Source: Pseudooceanicola lipolyticus
Lineage (GTDB): Bacteria; Pseudomonadota; Alphaproteobacteria; Rhodobacterales; Rhodobacteraceae
DNA: 34,729 nucleotides
Assembly (NCBI RefSeq): GCF_002786325.1
Contig: NZ_PGTB01000031.1
Location: 1 to 34,729, forward strand
Direction: 5' to 3'
Part shown: positions 1 through 7,476 of the stretch, in pieces
How the letters are laid out: the number at the start of each line of letters is the position of its first letter
Numbering within the stretch: position 1 is the stretch's first letter
Position numbers and translations under genes: made by a program
Notes under the pieces: model-generated
Seen by the model: only the letters and a program-made list of their open reading frames with translations
The model's database searches: none
Told to the model about the DNA's origin: nothing

Positions 1-1
1 C

Positions 2-208
2 GGGGTGGTTGCGGTCACCGGCCGGTTCGGCCGTGGCGATCCGGTGGCGATCCTGGGCCCCGACCGGGCGCGGCTGGGCCAGGGGCTGTCGCGCTATACC
101 GCCGCCGAGGCGGGGCGGATCCGGGGCATCCGCACCGGCGAGATCGAGTCGGTGCTGGGCTATCCCGGCCGCGCGGCTTTGATCCACCGGGACGATATGG
201 CACTATGA
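2..208 (+). CDS. proB: Glutamate 5-kinase, C-terminal part (5' end outside window)
   Basis: Partial gene entering from the left edge; the reading frame is open from base 2 and ends at TGA 206-208. The 68 visible residues look like the end of a PUA domain, with a [11 protein letters not shown] stretch and the final segment [10 protein letters not shown] followed by a short tail ending in DDMAL, as in C-termini of bacterial glutamate 5-kinases. The enzyme phosphorylates glutamate in the first step of proline synthesis; the catalytic kinase domain lies outside the window. The next gene, 25 bases downstream on the same strand, is proA, the next step of the pathway, which supports the call and suggests a proBA operon. 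Confidence 0.88.
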   Translation, partial: GVVAVTGRFGRGDPVAILGPDRARLGQGLSRYTAAEAGRIRGIRTGEIESVLGYPGRAALIHRDDMAL

Positions 209-233
209 GCGGCACAGAGAGAGGCGAACGGAC

Positions 234-1499
234 ATGAAAGATCTCGACACCATTCCCGGTCTGATGGCCGATCTCGGCGCCCGTGCCAAGGCCGCCGCGC
301 AGGACCTGGCCTTTGCCAGCGCCGAGGCCAAGGAACAGGCGCTTACCGCCGCTGCCGATGCGATCTGGGCGCGCCGGGACGAGATCATCGCCGCCAACGC
401 GCAGGACATGGAATTCGGCCGCGACAAGGGGCTGTCCAAGGCGATGATGGACCGGCTGATGCTGGACGAGTCGCGGGTGCAGGCGATGGCCGACGGTATC
501 CGCGCGGTGGCCGCGCAGCCGGATCCGGTGGGCGAGGTTCTGACCGAATGGGACATGCCCTCGGGCCTGCATATTCGTCGCGTGCGCACGCCGCTGGGGG
601 TGATCGGGGTGATCTATGAAAGCCGCCCCAACGTGACGGCGGACGCCGGGGCGCTGTGCCTGAAATCCGGCAATGCGGTGATTCTGCGCGGCGGGTCGGA
701 AAGTTTCCACTCGGCCCGCGCCATTCATGCTTGCCTGGTCGATGGGCTGCGCGCCGCCGGTCTGCCCGAGGATGCGATCCAGCTGGTGCCGACGCGCGAC
801 CGCGCGGCGGTCAGCGAATTGCTGACCATGACCGATTATGTCGATGTCATCGTGCCGCGCGGCGGCAAGGGTCTGGTCGGGCTGGTCCAGCGCGAGGCGC
901 GGGTGCCGGTCTTTGCCCATCTCGAAGGCATCGTGCATATCTATCTCGACCGCTCCGCCGACCTGCAGACGGCGGTGGACGTGGTGCTGAACGCCAAGAC
1001 CCGGCGCACGGGGATCTGCGGTGCCGCCGAATGCCTGTTGGTGCATGAGGAAATTGCCGCAACCGTGGGCCGCGCGGTGATCGAAGCGCTGGCGGCCGCC
1101 GGGGTCGAGGTGCGCGCCGCCGGTGCGCTGGCCCAGATCGACGGCACCCTGCCGGCTTCGGAGGCCGATTGGGGCAAGGAATACCTGGACATGATCATCG
1201 CGGCGAAACCGGTGGCCGATGTCGACGAGGCCATCGCCCATATCCGCCGCTACGGGTCCAGCCATACCGATTGCATCATCGCCGAAGAGGCCGACACCGT
1301 GGCGCGGTTCTTCGAACGGCTGGACAGCGCCATCCTGATGCACAACGCCTCGACCCAGTTCGCCGATGGCGGCGAATTCGGCATGGGGGCCGAAATCGGC
1401 ATCGCCACCGGCAAGATGCATGCGCGCGGCCCGGTCGGCGCGCGCGAGCTGACCAGCTATAAATACCTGGTCACGGGGCAGGGGGCGCTGCGGGGCTGA
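234..1499 (+). CDS. proA: Gamma-glutamyl phosphate reductase
   Basis: 421 residues, the usual ProA length. It reduces L-glutamyl-5-phosphate with NADPH to glutamate-5-semialdehyde in cytoplasmic proline synthesis. Family landmarks are [12 protein letters not shown] near residues 125-137, [10 protein letters not shown], and the aldehyde-dehydrogenase-like catalytic cysteine at Cys262 within [14 protein letters not shown]. The C-terminal [14 protein letters not shown] and the LTSYKY motif are also typical. The ATG at 234 is preceded by AGAGAGGCGAA, a reasonable ribosome-binding site, and sits 25 bases after proB, so co-transcription is likely. It runs tail to tail against chpT with only 27 bases between stops. 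Nothing unusual was seen. Confidence 0.97.
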   Translation: MKDLDTIPGLMADLGARAKAAAQDLAFASAEAKEQALTAAADAIWARRDEIIAANAQDMEFGRDKGLSKAMMDRLMLDESRVQAMADGIRAVAAQPDPVGEVLTEWDMPSGLHIRRVRTPLGVIGVIYESRPNVTADAGALCLKSGNAVILRGGSESFHSARAIHACLVDGLRAAGLPEDAIQLVPTRDRAAVSELLTMTDYVDVIVPRGGKGLVGLVQREARVPVFAHLEGIVHIYLDRSADLQTAVDVVLNAKTRRTGICGAAECLLVHEEIAATVGRAVIEALAAAGVEVRAAGALAQIDGTLPASEADWGKEYLDMIIAAKPVADVDEAIAHIRRYGSSHTDCIIAEEADTVARFFERLDSAILMHNASTQFADGGEFGMGAEIGIATGKMHARGPVGARELTSYKYLVTGQGALRG

Positions 1500-1526
1500 A
1501 ACCGCCGCGCGCAGTGCCGCCGCGCC

Positions 1527-2120
1527 TCAGAACCGGATTGTCACCCAGTCTTCGCCGCGCGCCAGCGACACGCGGCGCCCGGCCTCCTGTGCCAGCACCG
1601 GCAACAACGCGAATTGCACCCGCGCCGGGCTGATCTCGCAAAACGTGCCGCCCTCCAGGCTGGCCCAGATATCGGCATCGGCATGCAGCTTGTCGGCGCG
1701 GCCGGCGACGGTCCAGTCGCCGTCTTCGGCCGTCACCGTCACCCGGCCGCCGAAGGGCATCGCGGTTTCGCAGCATTGCAGCGCCAGGAAGGCCAGCCGC
1801 ACATCGTGCCGGGGCTGCGCGCCGGGGGGCGACCATACCACCTCCAGCTTGGCGCCCGAACCGAACCCGTCCAGCACCGACAGGATCTCGGGCCGGCCCA
1901 GCGCCTGGTCGCTGGCCGCGCCATAGGCGATGCGGAAGAACCGGATGCGCGCGCCGGCGCTGCGCACGCTGTCCGAGATCAGCGCCAGTTCCGGGCCCTG
2001 CATCGCGCCGGCCAGATCCAGCAGTTCCAGCCCATTGGTGATCGCGCCCACCGGGCTGATCAGGTCATGGCAGATTCGCGACCCTACCAGAGCGGCGAGA
2101 TTGGCGTTAGTTTCGGTCAT
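1527..2120 (-). CDS. chpT: Histidine phosphotransferase ChpT
   Basis: 197 residues from the ATG at 2120, chosen because GGAGGAGG lies just upstream of it; a longer reading to 2177 would overlap the divergent DUF3553 gene. The N-terminal half-helix SRICHDLISPVGAITNGLELL carries the phospho-accepting His18 in the H-D-L-I-S-P motif of ChpT proteins, which look like histidine-kinase DHp/CA domains but do not autophosphorylate. The C-terminal part (from about residue 85) is the degenerate CA-like domain. In Caulobacter and its relatives ChpT passes phosphate from CckA to CtrA and CpdR, controlling cell cycle, motility and, in roseobacters, gene-transfer-agent-linked programmes. No cckA or ctrA is in the window. 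Confidence 0.92.
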   Translation of the reverse strand: MTETNANLAALVGSRICHDLISPVGAITNGLELLDLAGAMQGPELALISDSVRSAGARIRFFRIAYGAASDQALGRPEILSVLDGFGSGAKLEVVWSPPGAQPRHDVRLAFLALQCCETAMPFGGRVTVTAEDGDWTVAGRADKLHADADIWASLEGGTFCEISPARVQFALLPVLAQEAGRRVSLARGEDWVTIRF

Positions 2121-2149
2121 GTCCCTCCTCCAAACCGGGTCCGGAACCG

Positions 2150-2332
2150 ATGTCAGACATGAACGCCATACTTGCACCCGGAATGTTGGTGCGCCACCCG
2201 GATTTCCCTGATTGGGGTATCGGGCAGGTACAGTCCAACATCGCGGGACGGATTACCGTGAATTTCCGCGAACAGGGCAAGGTCGTCATCGATGGCAACC
2301 GGATCGAACTGGTGCCGGTCTTTGATGCGTGA
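2150..2332 (+). CDS. Small DUF3553 family protein
   Basis: 60 residues beginning MSDMNAILAPGM; a second possible ATG is at 2159. The body (LVRHPDFPDWGIGQVQSN, then GRITVNFREQGKVVIDG) matches the DUF3553 type, a small beta-rich domain of unknown function that resembles the CarD/TRCF-interaction-like SH3 folds with a pattern of strands and a G-x-G-x-V turn. It has no signal peptide or membrane segment, so it is probably cytoplasmic. The gene is divergent from chpT, with start codons only 29 bases apart, so each promoter must lie largely inside the other gene. Function unknown; the fold comparison is inference. Confidence 0.85.
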   Translation: MSDMNAILAPGMLVRHPDFPDWGIGQVQSNIAGRITVNFREQGKVVIDGNRIELVPVFDA

Positions 2333-2338
2333 AACTGG

Positions 2339-2354
2339 TTGACGAAAGGTTAAC
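2339..2354 (+). promoter_or_regulatory. Near-consensus CtrA-type site
   Basis: TTGA-N7-TTAAC, one mismatch from the alphaproteobacterial CtrA consensus TTAA-N7-TTAAC. It starts seven bases after the DUF3553 stop and about 86 bases before olsB. The chpT gene next door belongs to the CtrA pathway, which makes the site worth noting, but roughly one such one-mismatch match is expected by chance in a window of this size and GC content. Confidence 0.35.
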
Positions 2355-2374
2355 GGCGCCGTCGGACGGGTCGG

Positions 2375-2404
2375 TTGCTATTGCCGCGTGAAATGCGGTA
2401 TCAG
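2375..2404 (+). promoter_or_regulatory. Possible promoter of olsBA
   Basis: TTGCTA, an 18-base spacer and TATCAG lie about 36 bases before the olsB start. The match to the sigma-70 pattern is partial and the spacer is long, so this is only a candidate; the upstream CtrA-like site would lie just before its -35 element. Confidence 0.25.
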
Positions 2405-2439
2405 CCCGCAACCTTTGCCAAGCCAGTGACAAGTAAACA

Positions 2440-3204
2440 ATGCCGGACAGTGGTCCTGCCTATTCCATCAAGATTGCCGAGTCCGAAGCGGACCTGCGCG
2501 CGGCCCAGGCGCTGCGTTACGAGGTCTTCGTGCGGGAACTGGGCGGTGGCGGCGTGCTGGTCGATCACCAGGCCGGGTTGGAGCGCGACCGGTTCGACCC
2601 TTTCGTCGATCACATGCTGCTGACCGACGAGGGTACGGGCCGCGTCGTGGGGGTATACCGGCTGCTGCGCGACGATCAGGCGCGGGCGGCGGGCAGCTTC
2701 TATTCGGAAAGCGAATATGACCTGTCGCTGCTGAAATCCAGCGGCCGGCGGCTGCTGGAACTGGGCAGGTCCTGCCTGCATCGCGACTATCGCGGCGGCA
2801 CGGCGATGTATCATCTGTGGAACGGGCTGGCCAATTACGTCAGCCAGCACGGGATCGAGCTGCTGTTCGGCACCGCCTCGTTCCATGGCACTGATGTCCG
2901 GTCGCTGGCGGCGCCGCTGTCGCTGCTGCACCACGCCCATCTGGCGCCAGAGGAGCTGAGGGTGCGCGCGGTGCCGGGGCATTATCACAGCATGAACCTG
3001 GTGCCGCGGGACGAGATCGACCGCAAGGCGGCGATGGTGGCGGTCCCGGCGCTGATCAAGGCCTATCTGCGGCTGGGTGGCGTGGTGGGCGATGGCGCCT
3101 TTGTCGATCATGCCTTCAACACCACCGATATCTGCCTGATCCTCGACACCGCCCGGATGACCGAAAAACAACGGCGGTTCTATACCGGCGGCGGAGGGCG
3201 ATGA
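2440..3204 (+). CDS. olsB: L-ornithine N-alpha-acyltransferase OlsB
   Basis: 254 residues with a GNAT (hemolysin-like) acyltransferase fold. It is expected to transfer a 3-hydroxyacyl group from acyl-ACP to the alpha-amino group of ornithine, giving lyso-ornithine lipid, at the cytoplasmic face of the membrane. Visible marks are the early RYEVFVRELGG segment, the VVGVYRLL strand, ELGRSCLHRDYRGG (acyl/phosphopantetheine-binding region, about residues 106-119) and LLFGTASFHGTD. The ribosome-binding site is poor (ACAAGTAAACA before ATG). The stop overlaps the olsA start as ATGA, indicating coupled translation with the second enzyme of the pathway. Confidence 0.93.
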   Translation: MPDSGPAYSIKIAESEADLRAAQALRYEVFVRELGGGGVLVDHQAGLERDRFDPFVDHMLLTDEGTGRVVGVYRLLRDDQARAAGSFYSESEYDLSLLKSSGRRLLELGRSCLHRDYRGGTAMYHLWNGLANYVSQHGIELLFGTASFHGTDVRSLAAPLSLLHHAHLAPEELRVRAVPGHYHSMNLVPRDEIDRKAAMVAVPALIKAYLRLGGVVGDGAFVDHAFNTTDICLILDTARMTEKQRRFYTGGGGR

Positions 3205-4034
3205 GCCAGACCTGGCACAGCGCCGAGGCGCCCGAACCGGTGACAGTCACGCCGGCGGGCTGGCTGCGGGTGCTGCTGCGTGGCGGGCCGCTTGCGCTGC
3301 TGCTGCTGGTCTGCTTTCCGCTGCTGCTGCTGATCCGGCTGATCGAAGCGCCGGTATTCGGGCAACGGCGCCCGGTCACCCCCTATATTACCTGTTTTGT
3401 CTGCCGCTCCGCTTTTGCGCTGATGGGGATAGGGTTTTCCAGCCGTGGCGTGCCGATGGCCGGGGCCGGGGGCGTGGTGGCCAACCACAGTTCGTGGCTC
3501 GACATCTTCGCGCTGAACGCGCGCCACCGGATCGTGTTCGTCTCCAAGGCCGAGGTGGCGGGCTGGCCGGGCATCGGCTGGCTGGCGCGGGGCACCGGCA
3601 CACTGTTCATCGAGCGCAACCGGCACAAGGCGCGTGAACAGCAGCAGATGTTCGAAGACCAGCTGCGCGCCGGGCAGCGGCTGGTGTTTTTCCCGGAAGG
3701 CACATCCACCGATGGAATGCGCGTTTTGCCATTTAAAACAACGCTTTTTCAGGCGTTTTTCACGCCAAGCCTGAACCGGGACATGCAGATCCAGCCGGTC
3801 ACCGTGATCTATCGCGCGCCACGCGGTGAATCGCCGCGCTTTTATGGCTGGTGGGGCGATATGGGGTTTGGCACCCATTTGTTGAAAGTCCTGTCCGCCC
3901 CCCGGCAGGGCGCGGTCAAACTGGTCTATCACCCGCCGGTGCAGGTCGCAGCCTTTGCAAGCCGCAAGGCGCTGGCCGCGCATCTGGAGCAGACGGTGCG
4001 CGGCGGTCTCCCTTTTATCAACGGGTCGGAATAG
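3201..4034 (+). CDS. olsA: Lyso-ornithine lipid O-acyltransferase OlsA
   Basis: 277 residues of the PlsC/1-acylglycerol-3-phosphate acyltransferase family. It adds the second, ester-linked fatty acid to lyso-ornithine lipid. One hydrophobic segment (about residues 29-48) anchors it to the inner membrane. The catalytic HX4D motif is NHSSWLD (His96, Asp101), and the substrate-binding FPEGTSTDG motif is at 164-172. Translation is coupled to olsB through a 4-base overlap. Some PlsC proteins act on lyso-phosphatidic acid instead, but the fusion of reading frames with OlsB makes the ornithine-lipid role much more likely. Confidence 0.92.
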   Translation: MSQTWHSAEAPEPVTVTPAGWLRVLLRGGPLALLLLVCFPLLLLIRLIEAPVFGQRRPVTPYITCFVCRSAFALMGIGFSSRGVPMAGAGGVVANHSSWLDIFALNARHRIVFVSKAEVAGWPGIGWLARGTGTLFIERNRHKAREQQQMFEDQLRAGQRLVFFPEGTSTDGMRVLPFKTTLFQAFFTPSLNRDMQIQPVTVIYRAPRGESPRFYGWWGDMGFGTHLLKVLSAPRQGAVKLVYHPPVQVAAFASRKALAAHLEQTVRGGLPFINGSE

Positions 4035-4124
4035 GGCGGATTGCCCCATCCCGCACCGTTGACGAAAGTCGCGGTGCGTCGGTGCCGGCCGGGCAGGGGG
4101 GGCTGCAAATCTCTGGCAGACGCA

Positions 4125-4155
4125 GGGGTGAGGGGTTTCCGCCCCTCTACACCCC
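4125..4155. terminator. GC-rich hairpin between convergent genes
   Basis: GAGGGG-TTTCCG-CCCCTC at 4130-4147 with a flanking GGGGT/ACCCC extension (4125-4129 with 4151-4155) across a small bulge. It sits between the ends of olsA and the minus-strand isomerase and covers the stop codon of the latter. There is no T-run on either side, so it may stabilise 3' ends rather than act as a classical intrinsic terminator. Confidence 0.4.
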
Positions 4156-4743
4156 CGCCGCATGGGCGATTGCCTGCTCCAGCCGGTCGTCGCCCCAGAA
4201 CAGTTCATCGCCGGCGACAAAGCTGGGCGCGCCGAAGATGCCCAGTTCCATCGCCTTGGCCACCTTGTCCTTCAGCGCCGCCTTGGCGGGCTCGGTCCCG
4301 GCCTCGTCCACCAGCGCCGGGGACAGGCCGCACCGTTCCAGCAGGGCGCGGATCAGGTCGGGATCAGAGATGGTTTTGCCTTCGCCGAATTCGGCGGCAT
4401 AGACGGCGCGGCAGAATTCCGGGCCGGCAGGGTCGCGCAGCGCCAGCAGCGCGGTGCGCGCGGCCAGGATGCCGTTCTGCGGGAAGGGATCGGGATGCAC
4501 CAGCGGCAATCCGCGCGCCTTGCAGATCCGCGCCATGTCGCGCCACATATACTGGCCCTTGACCGGGAACAGGTTGAACGGAGAACTGTCCCAGCCTTGC
4601 GACTTGAAGATCGGACCCAGCCAGAACGGGTGCCACGACACCGAAACCCCGGCCTTGTCGGCCACCTCCTGCACCCGCATCGCCGACAGATAGGAATAGG
4701 TCGAGGCGAACTCGAACCAGAACTGCAATTCCTGCTTGGCCAT
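4147..4743 (-). CDS. DsbA-fold 2-hydroxychromene-2-carboxylate isomerase family protein
   Basis: 198 residues from the ATG at 4743, which follows GGGAGGAG. The start ELQFWFEFASTYSYLSAMRV has the thioredoxin-like first strand and the S-x-Y-S-Y-L motif (Ser14 region) that replaces the Cys of DsbA in the HCCA isomerase/GST-kappa group; these use glutathione as cofactor. Further marks are WHPFWLGPIF, the helical insertion PVKGQYMWRDM and the cis-Pro loop GIFGAPSFVAGDELFWGDDRL, characteristic of this family. Known members isomerise hydroxychromene carboxylates in naphthalene breakdown, but most homologues have unknown substrates. It is a single gene, divergent from rpsB, behind a palindromic operator candidate. 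Confidence 0.85.
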   Translation of the reverse strand: MAKQELQFWFEFASTYSYLSAMRVQEVADKAGVSVSWHPFWLGPIFKSQGWDSSPFNLFPVKGQYMWRDMARICKARGLPLVHPDPFPQNGILAARTALLALRDPAGPEFCRAVYAAEFGEGKTISDPDLIRALLERCGLSPALVDEAGTEPAKAALKDKVAKAMELGIFGAPSFVAGDELFWGDDRLEQAIAHAAGV

Positions 4744-4758
4744 CGGCTCCTCCCGTGA

Positions 4759-4776
4759 CTGGACCATTTGGTCCAG
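4759..4776. promoter_or_regulatory. Palindromic operator candidate of the isomerase gene
   Basis: CTGGACCA-TT-TGGTCCAG is an inverted repeat with perfect 8-base arms, 16 bases upstream of the isomerase start codon. On the minus strand a perfect TTGACA -35 element (4799-4804) would place the transcription start inside this palindrome, although the -10 region is poor. A bound repressor would block initiation. The pattern fits a dimeric helix-turn-helix regulator; no regulator gene is adjacent. Confidence 0.55.
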
Positions 4777-4810
4777 CGTTGCCGCAGGAAGCGGCGGCTG
4801 TCAAACCCCC

Positions 4811-4839
4811 TTGCACCTTTCCGGCGGCTGGCCTATATG
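4811..4839 (+). promoter_or_regulatory. Sigma-70 type promoter of rpsB-tsf
   Basis: TTGCAC (4811-4816), a 17-base spacer and TATATG (4834-4839) form a very good housekeeping promoter. Initiation near 4846 would give a leader of about 120 bases before rpsB, long enough to hold the two hairpins that follow. Confidence 0.65.
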
Positions 4840-4848
4840 CCCGCCATT

Positions 4849-4893
4849 CAAACCCGCAGGCGGGGTTTGGGCCATTGGGGGAGACATCCCCAA
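4849..4893 (+). promoter_or_regulatory. Two tandem hairpins in the rpsB leader
   Basis: Hairpin 1 pairs CAAACCC (4849-4855) with GGGTTTG (4863-4869) around a 7-base loop. Hairpin 2 pairs TTGGGG (4875-4880) with CCCCAA (4888-4893) around GAGACAT. Both lie between the promoter and the rpsB ribosome-binding site. In E. coli S2 represses its own operon through the leader; whether this leader does the same is inference. Confidence 0.4.
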
Positions 4894-4967
4894 AGGTCCG
4901 CCGGTTGGCCCGGATGATCCGGTGCTCAAGACCCCCGCCGAGGCGAAACCGGAAAGGATAAGAAGGC

Positions 4968-5756
4968 ATGGCTCTTCCCGAGTTCACCATGCGTCAGCTG
5001 CTGGAAGCTGGCGTTCACTTTGGTCACCAGACGCAGCGCTGGAACCCGCGCATGGCGCCGTTCATCTACGGCGACCGCAACGGCATCCACATCATGGACC
5101 TGACGCAGACCGTCCCGATGCTGGACCAGGCGCTGCAGGCGATCCGCGACACCGTCGCCAAGGGCGGCCGGGTGCTGTTTGTCGGCACCAAGCGGCAGGC
5201 GTCCAAGCCGGTGGCCGACGCTGCCGAGAAATCGGCGCAGTATTACATCAACCACCGCTGGCTGGGCGGCACGCTGACCAACTGGAAAACCGTGTCGCAG
5301 TCGATCAACCGCCTGAAGGCGATTGACGAGCAGATGGATGCCGGTTTCGAGGGCCTGACCAAGAAAGAGCGTCTGGGCATGGAACGCGACCAGACCAAGC
5401 TGCAGGCCAGCCTGGGCGGGATCCGCGAGATGGGCGGCACCCCCGACCTGCTGTTCGTCATCGACGTCAAGAAAGAGGCGCTGGCGATCTCCGAGGCCAA
5501 CAAGCTGGGCATCCCGGTTGTCGCCGTGGTCGACACCAACTGCTCGCCCGACGGCGTCGATTACATCATCCCCGGCAACGATGACGCCGCCCGCGCCATC
5601 GCGCTGTATTGCGACCTGGCCTCGCGCGCCGCGCTCGACGGCATGAGCGCCCAGCTGGGCGCCGCCGGCATCGACGTGGGCGCGATGGAACAAGCCCCGG
5701 TCGAAGAGGCCCTGGCCGAAGAGACGGCCGAGGAAACCGCCGCAGCCGAAGGCTGA
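4968..5756 (+). CDS. rpsB: 30S ribosomal protein S2
   Basis: 262 residues. The sequence is a standard bacterial S2: [20 protein letters not shown] at the N-terminus, [23 protein letters not shown], and the nucleotide-fold-like [26 protein letters not shown]2 binds the head-body junction of the 30S subunit together with S1. The start is preceded by GGAAAGGATAAGAAGG. The last about 25 residues are an acidic, Ala/Glu-rich tail ([17 protein letters not shown]), a common alphaproteobacterial extension. The gene is followed by tsf, the conserved bacterial rpsB-tsf arrangement, and is led by a strong promoter and structured leader. Confidence 0.98.
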   Translation: MALPEFTMRQLLEAGVHFGHQTQRWNPRMAPFIYGDRNGIHIMDLTQTVPMLDQALQAIRDTVAKGGRVLFVGTKRQASKPVADAAEKSAQYYINHRWLGGTLTNWKTVSQSINRLKAIDEQMDAGFEGLTKKERLGMERDQTKLQASLGGIREMGGTPDLLFVIDVKKEALAISEANKLGIPVVAVVDTNCSPDGVDYIIPGNDDAARAIALYCDLASRAALDGMSAQLGAAGIDVGAMEQAPVEEALAEETAEETAAAEG

Positions 5757-5780
5757 TTGCCTGTCACATCACTGACATGC

Positions 5781-5801
5781 GGGGCAGGCATGACCTGCCC
5801 C
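5781..5801 (+). other. Perfect hairpin between rpsB and tsf
   Basis: GGGGCAGG-CATGA-CCTGCCCC: an 8-base perfect stem with a 5-base loop in the 75-base gap between the two genes. No T-run follows, so it is unlikely to be a full terminator. It could attenuate transcription or act as an RNA processing or stability element that sets the S2 to EF-Ts ratio. Confidence 0.5.
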
Positions 5802-5831
5802 GGACCACCAAGAATTTGAGGAGAGCCTGAC

Positions 5832-6707
5832 ATGGCAATCACAGCAGCAATGGTGAAAGAACTGCGCGAAAAATCCGGCGCAGGCATGATGGACGCCAAG
5901 AAGGCGCTGACCGAGACCGACGGCGACATGGAAGCGGCCATCGACTGGCTGCGCACCAAGGGCCTTGCCACCGCCGCCAAGAAATCGGGCCGGACCGCCG
6001 CCGAAGGGCTGGTCGCCGTGGTCGTGAAGGATGGCAAGGGCGTCGCGGTCGAGGTGAACTCGGAAACCGATTTCGTTGCCAAGAACGGCGATTTCCAGGC
6101 GATGGTTGGCAAGTTTGCCGATGCCGCGCTGAACGTCGCGGATGTCGAGGCGCTGAAAGCTGCCGACCTGGGCGGCAAGACCGGCGAGCAAACCCTGACC
6201 GAGGCGATCGCCACCATCGGCGAAAACATGAGCCTGCGCCGCATGGCGTCGGTCGAGGGTGAAACCGTGGTGTCCTACGTGCACAACGCCGTGACCCCGG
6301 GCATGGGCAAGATCGGCGTGCTGGTGGCGATGACCGGCGGCGACGAGGCCTTTGGCAAGCAGGTGGCGATGCATATCGCCGCGACCAATCCCGCCTCGCT
6401 GAGCGAAGACGATCTGGACCCGGCCGTGGTCGAGAAGGAAAAGACCGTGCAGATGGACATTGCCCGCGAAAGCGGCAAGCCCGAAGCGGTGATCGAAAAG
6501 ATGATCGTTGGCCGGATGAAGAAGTTCATGGCCGAGGTGACGCTGGTCAACCAGCAATTCGTGGTCAATCCCGATCTGACCGTCGGCAAGGCCGCCGAAG
6601 AGGCCGGCGCCACCATCACCGGTTTTGTTCGGTTGGAAGTCGGCGAAGGCATCGACAAGAAGGAAGAGGATTTCGCCGCCGAGGTTGCCAAGGCCGCCGG
6701 CGCATAA
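5832..6707 (+). CDS. tsf: Translation elongation factor Ts
   Basis: 291 residues. EF-Ts exchanges GDP for GTP on EF-Tu. The N-terminal UBA-like domain ([20 protein letters not shown]) and the core motif [11 protein letters not shown] (about residues 75-85), which inserts into EF-Tu, are intact; the [15 protein letters not shown] repeat of the core and the final [18 protein letters not shown] segment are also typical. GAGGAG lies before the ATG. It is the last gene of the rpsB operon and is followed at once by a strong intrinsic terminator. Confidence 0.98.
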   Translation: MAITAAMVKELREKSGAGMMDAKKALTETDGDMEAAIDWLRTKGLATAAKKSGRTAAEGLVAVVVKDGKGVAVEVNSETDFVAKNGDFQAMVGKFADAALNVADVEALKAADLGGKTGEQTLTEAIATIGENMSLRRMASVEGETVVSYVHNAVTPGMGKIGVLVAMTGGDEAFGKQVAMHIAATNPASLSEDDLDPAVVEKEKTVQMDIARESGKPEAVIEKMIVGRMKKFMAEVTLVNQQFVVNPDLTVGKAAEEAGATITGFVRLEVGEGIDKKEEDFAAEVAKAAGA

Positions 6708-6733
6708 GCGTTCTCTACTTCGCAATGATTAGG

Positions 6734-6767
6734 AAAGCGCGCCGCCCGAGCGGCGCGCTTTTTGTTT
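6734..6767 (+). terminator. Rho-independent terminator of rpsB-tsf
   Basis: A 12-base perfect stem (AAAGCGCGCCGC with GCGGCGCGCTTT) around the loop CCGA, followed by TTGTTT. It starts 27 bases after the tsf stop. This is the clearest intrinsic terminator in the window. Confidence 0.92.
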
Positions 6768-6815
6768 GGCCTGGCGGCCGCGACAGGCCGCATCGGTGCT
6801 GACCTGCGCGACCTG

Positions 6816-7236
6816 CTAGCTGCGAGGGTAGGGGCGGCGCTCCATCTTCTGTACCTTTAACTCTCGGAAGACCTGTGCGGGATCCTCCGGCCGCGGCATT
6901 TGCGCGGCGAGTCGTTGAGCGGATCGCAGAGCGTTTTGAGCTTATGCTCTGCAACCGCGTGAATATCACGCTGTCAGAGAAGCCATCGCCAAACCCGGCG
7001 GTTGGTACGGCCGCGCTTGGTTGCCGTGGAGCCTGCGGATCGCAAAACAACAGCTCGGTGCCGATCCCGAAGTTCCGTTTGCGCCAATTCCGGTGCGCGG
7101 TTCCACGGCTGAAGTTGATCGATCGTCGGGCGGTCCAGGGCTCGGGGTTCATGTGGGCCGCAATCCGGGCCTGCCAAGCGCTGCCGCAGTCTTGCTCACC
7201 GCGCGTTTCACGCAAATCCAGCTCGGTGTGAGCCAT
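6816..7236 (-). pseudogene. Decayed IS30-family transposase remnant
   Basis: The minus strand starts with MAHTELDLRE behind AAGGAG, the N-terminus of many IS30 transposases, then jumps to the C-terminal third: INFSRGTAHRNW, then GIGTELLFCDPQAP. After a frame change it continues as TKRGRTNRRVWRWL, then LKTLCDPLNDSPRKC, and after another as DPAQVFRELKVQKMER to a stop at 6816-6818. About 420 bases remain of the roughly 1 kb expected, so there is an internal deletion plus at least two frameshifts. The acidic residue of the TFDRGTE motif has become Ser and the Glu before TNRR is lost, so it cannot be active. Terminal repeats were not convincingly found; GGGGCTGTGTCGCAACCC near 7266-7283 might be one old end. 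Confidence 0.8.
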
Positions 7237-7476
7237 ATCCGTTCTCCTTGCTTTTCAGCAAGTTAGGGGCTGTGTCGCAACCCAGCTTAGAATGTGCCGT
7301 GACTTCAGAGGTGTTTCGTATAATCGGTATTATGTAAAATATGATGTGGAATTACCTTCCGTAACGCGGAAACAGCGTTGGCACAATGGATCTTCCCCCC
7401 TAACATCGCGATGACAAGAGTCGTGATGCCGACTGCGCCTTACTTCGGACAGTTGCATCGCATGGGAGGACATCAC
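7237..7476. promoter_or_regulatory. AT-rich regulatory region before the ACAD10/11-type operon
   Basis: 240 bases without a convincing gene. Base composition drops sharply around 7310-7360. A perfect TATAAT hexamer lies at 7319-7324, but its -35 partner is weak. It overlaps an inverted repeat ATAAT-CGGT-ATTAT at 7320-7333, followed by a second -10-like TAAAAT at 7335-7340. The arrangement suggests an operator sitting on a promoter that serves the dehydrogenase-SDR-SDR operon. The part nearest the IS30 remnant could be insertion-sequence end. Confidence 0.4.

Noticed and set aside
15-1421. Long minus-strand open frame opposite proA (468 codons), and similar long frames opposite purB (32000-33742) and opposite the ACAD pair (23398-25725 plus)
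   Set aside because: They mirror strongly conserved genes in high-GC DNA, where antisense frames stay open; their products are His/Arg/Gly-rich without any domain.
6770-7285. Intact insertion sequence with terminal repeats and target duplication
   Set aside because: Only GGGGCTGTGTCGCAACCC looks like an end; no matching inverted copy near 6770-6830 and no clear target duplication were found.
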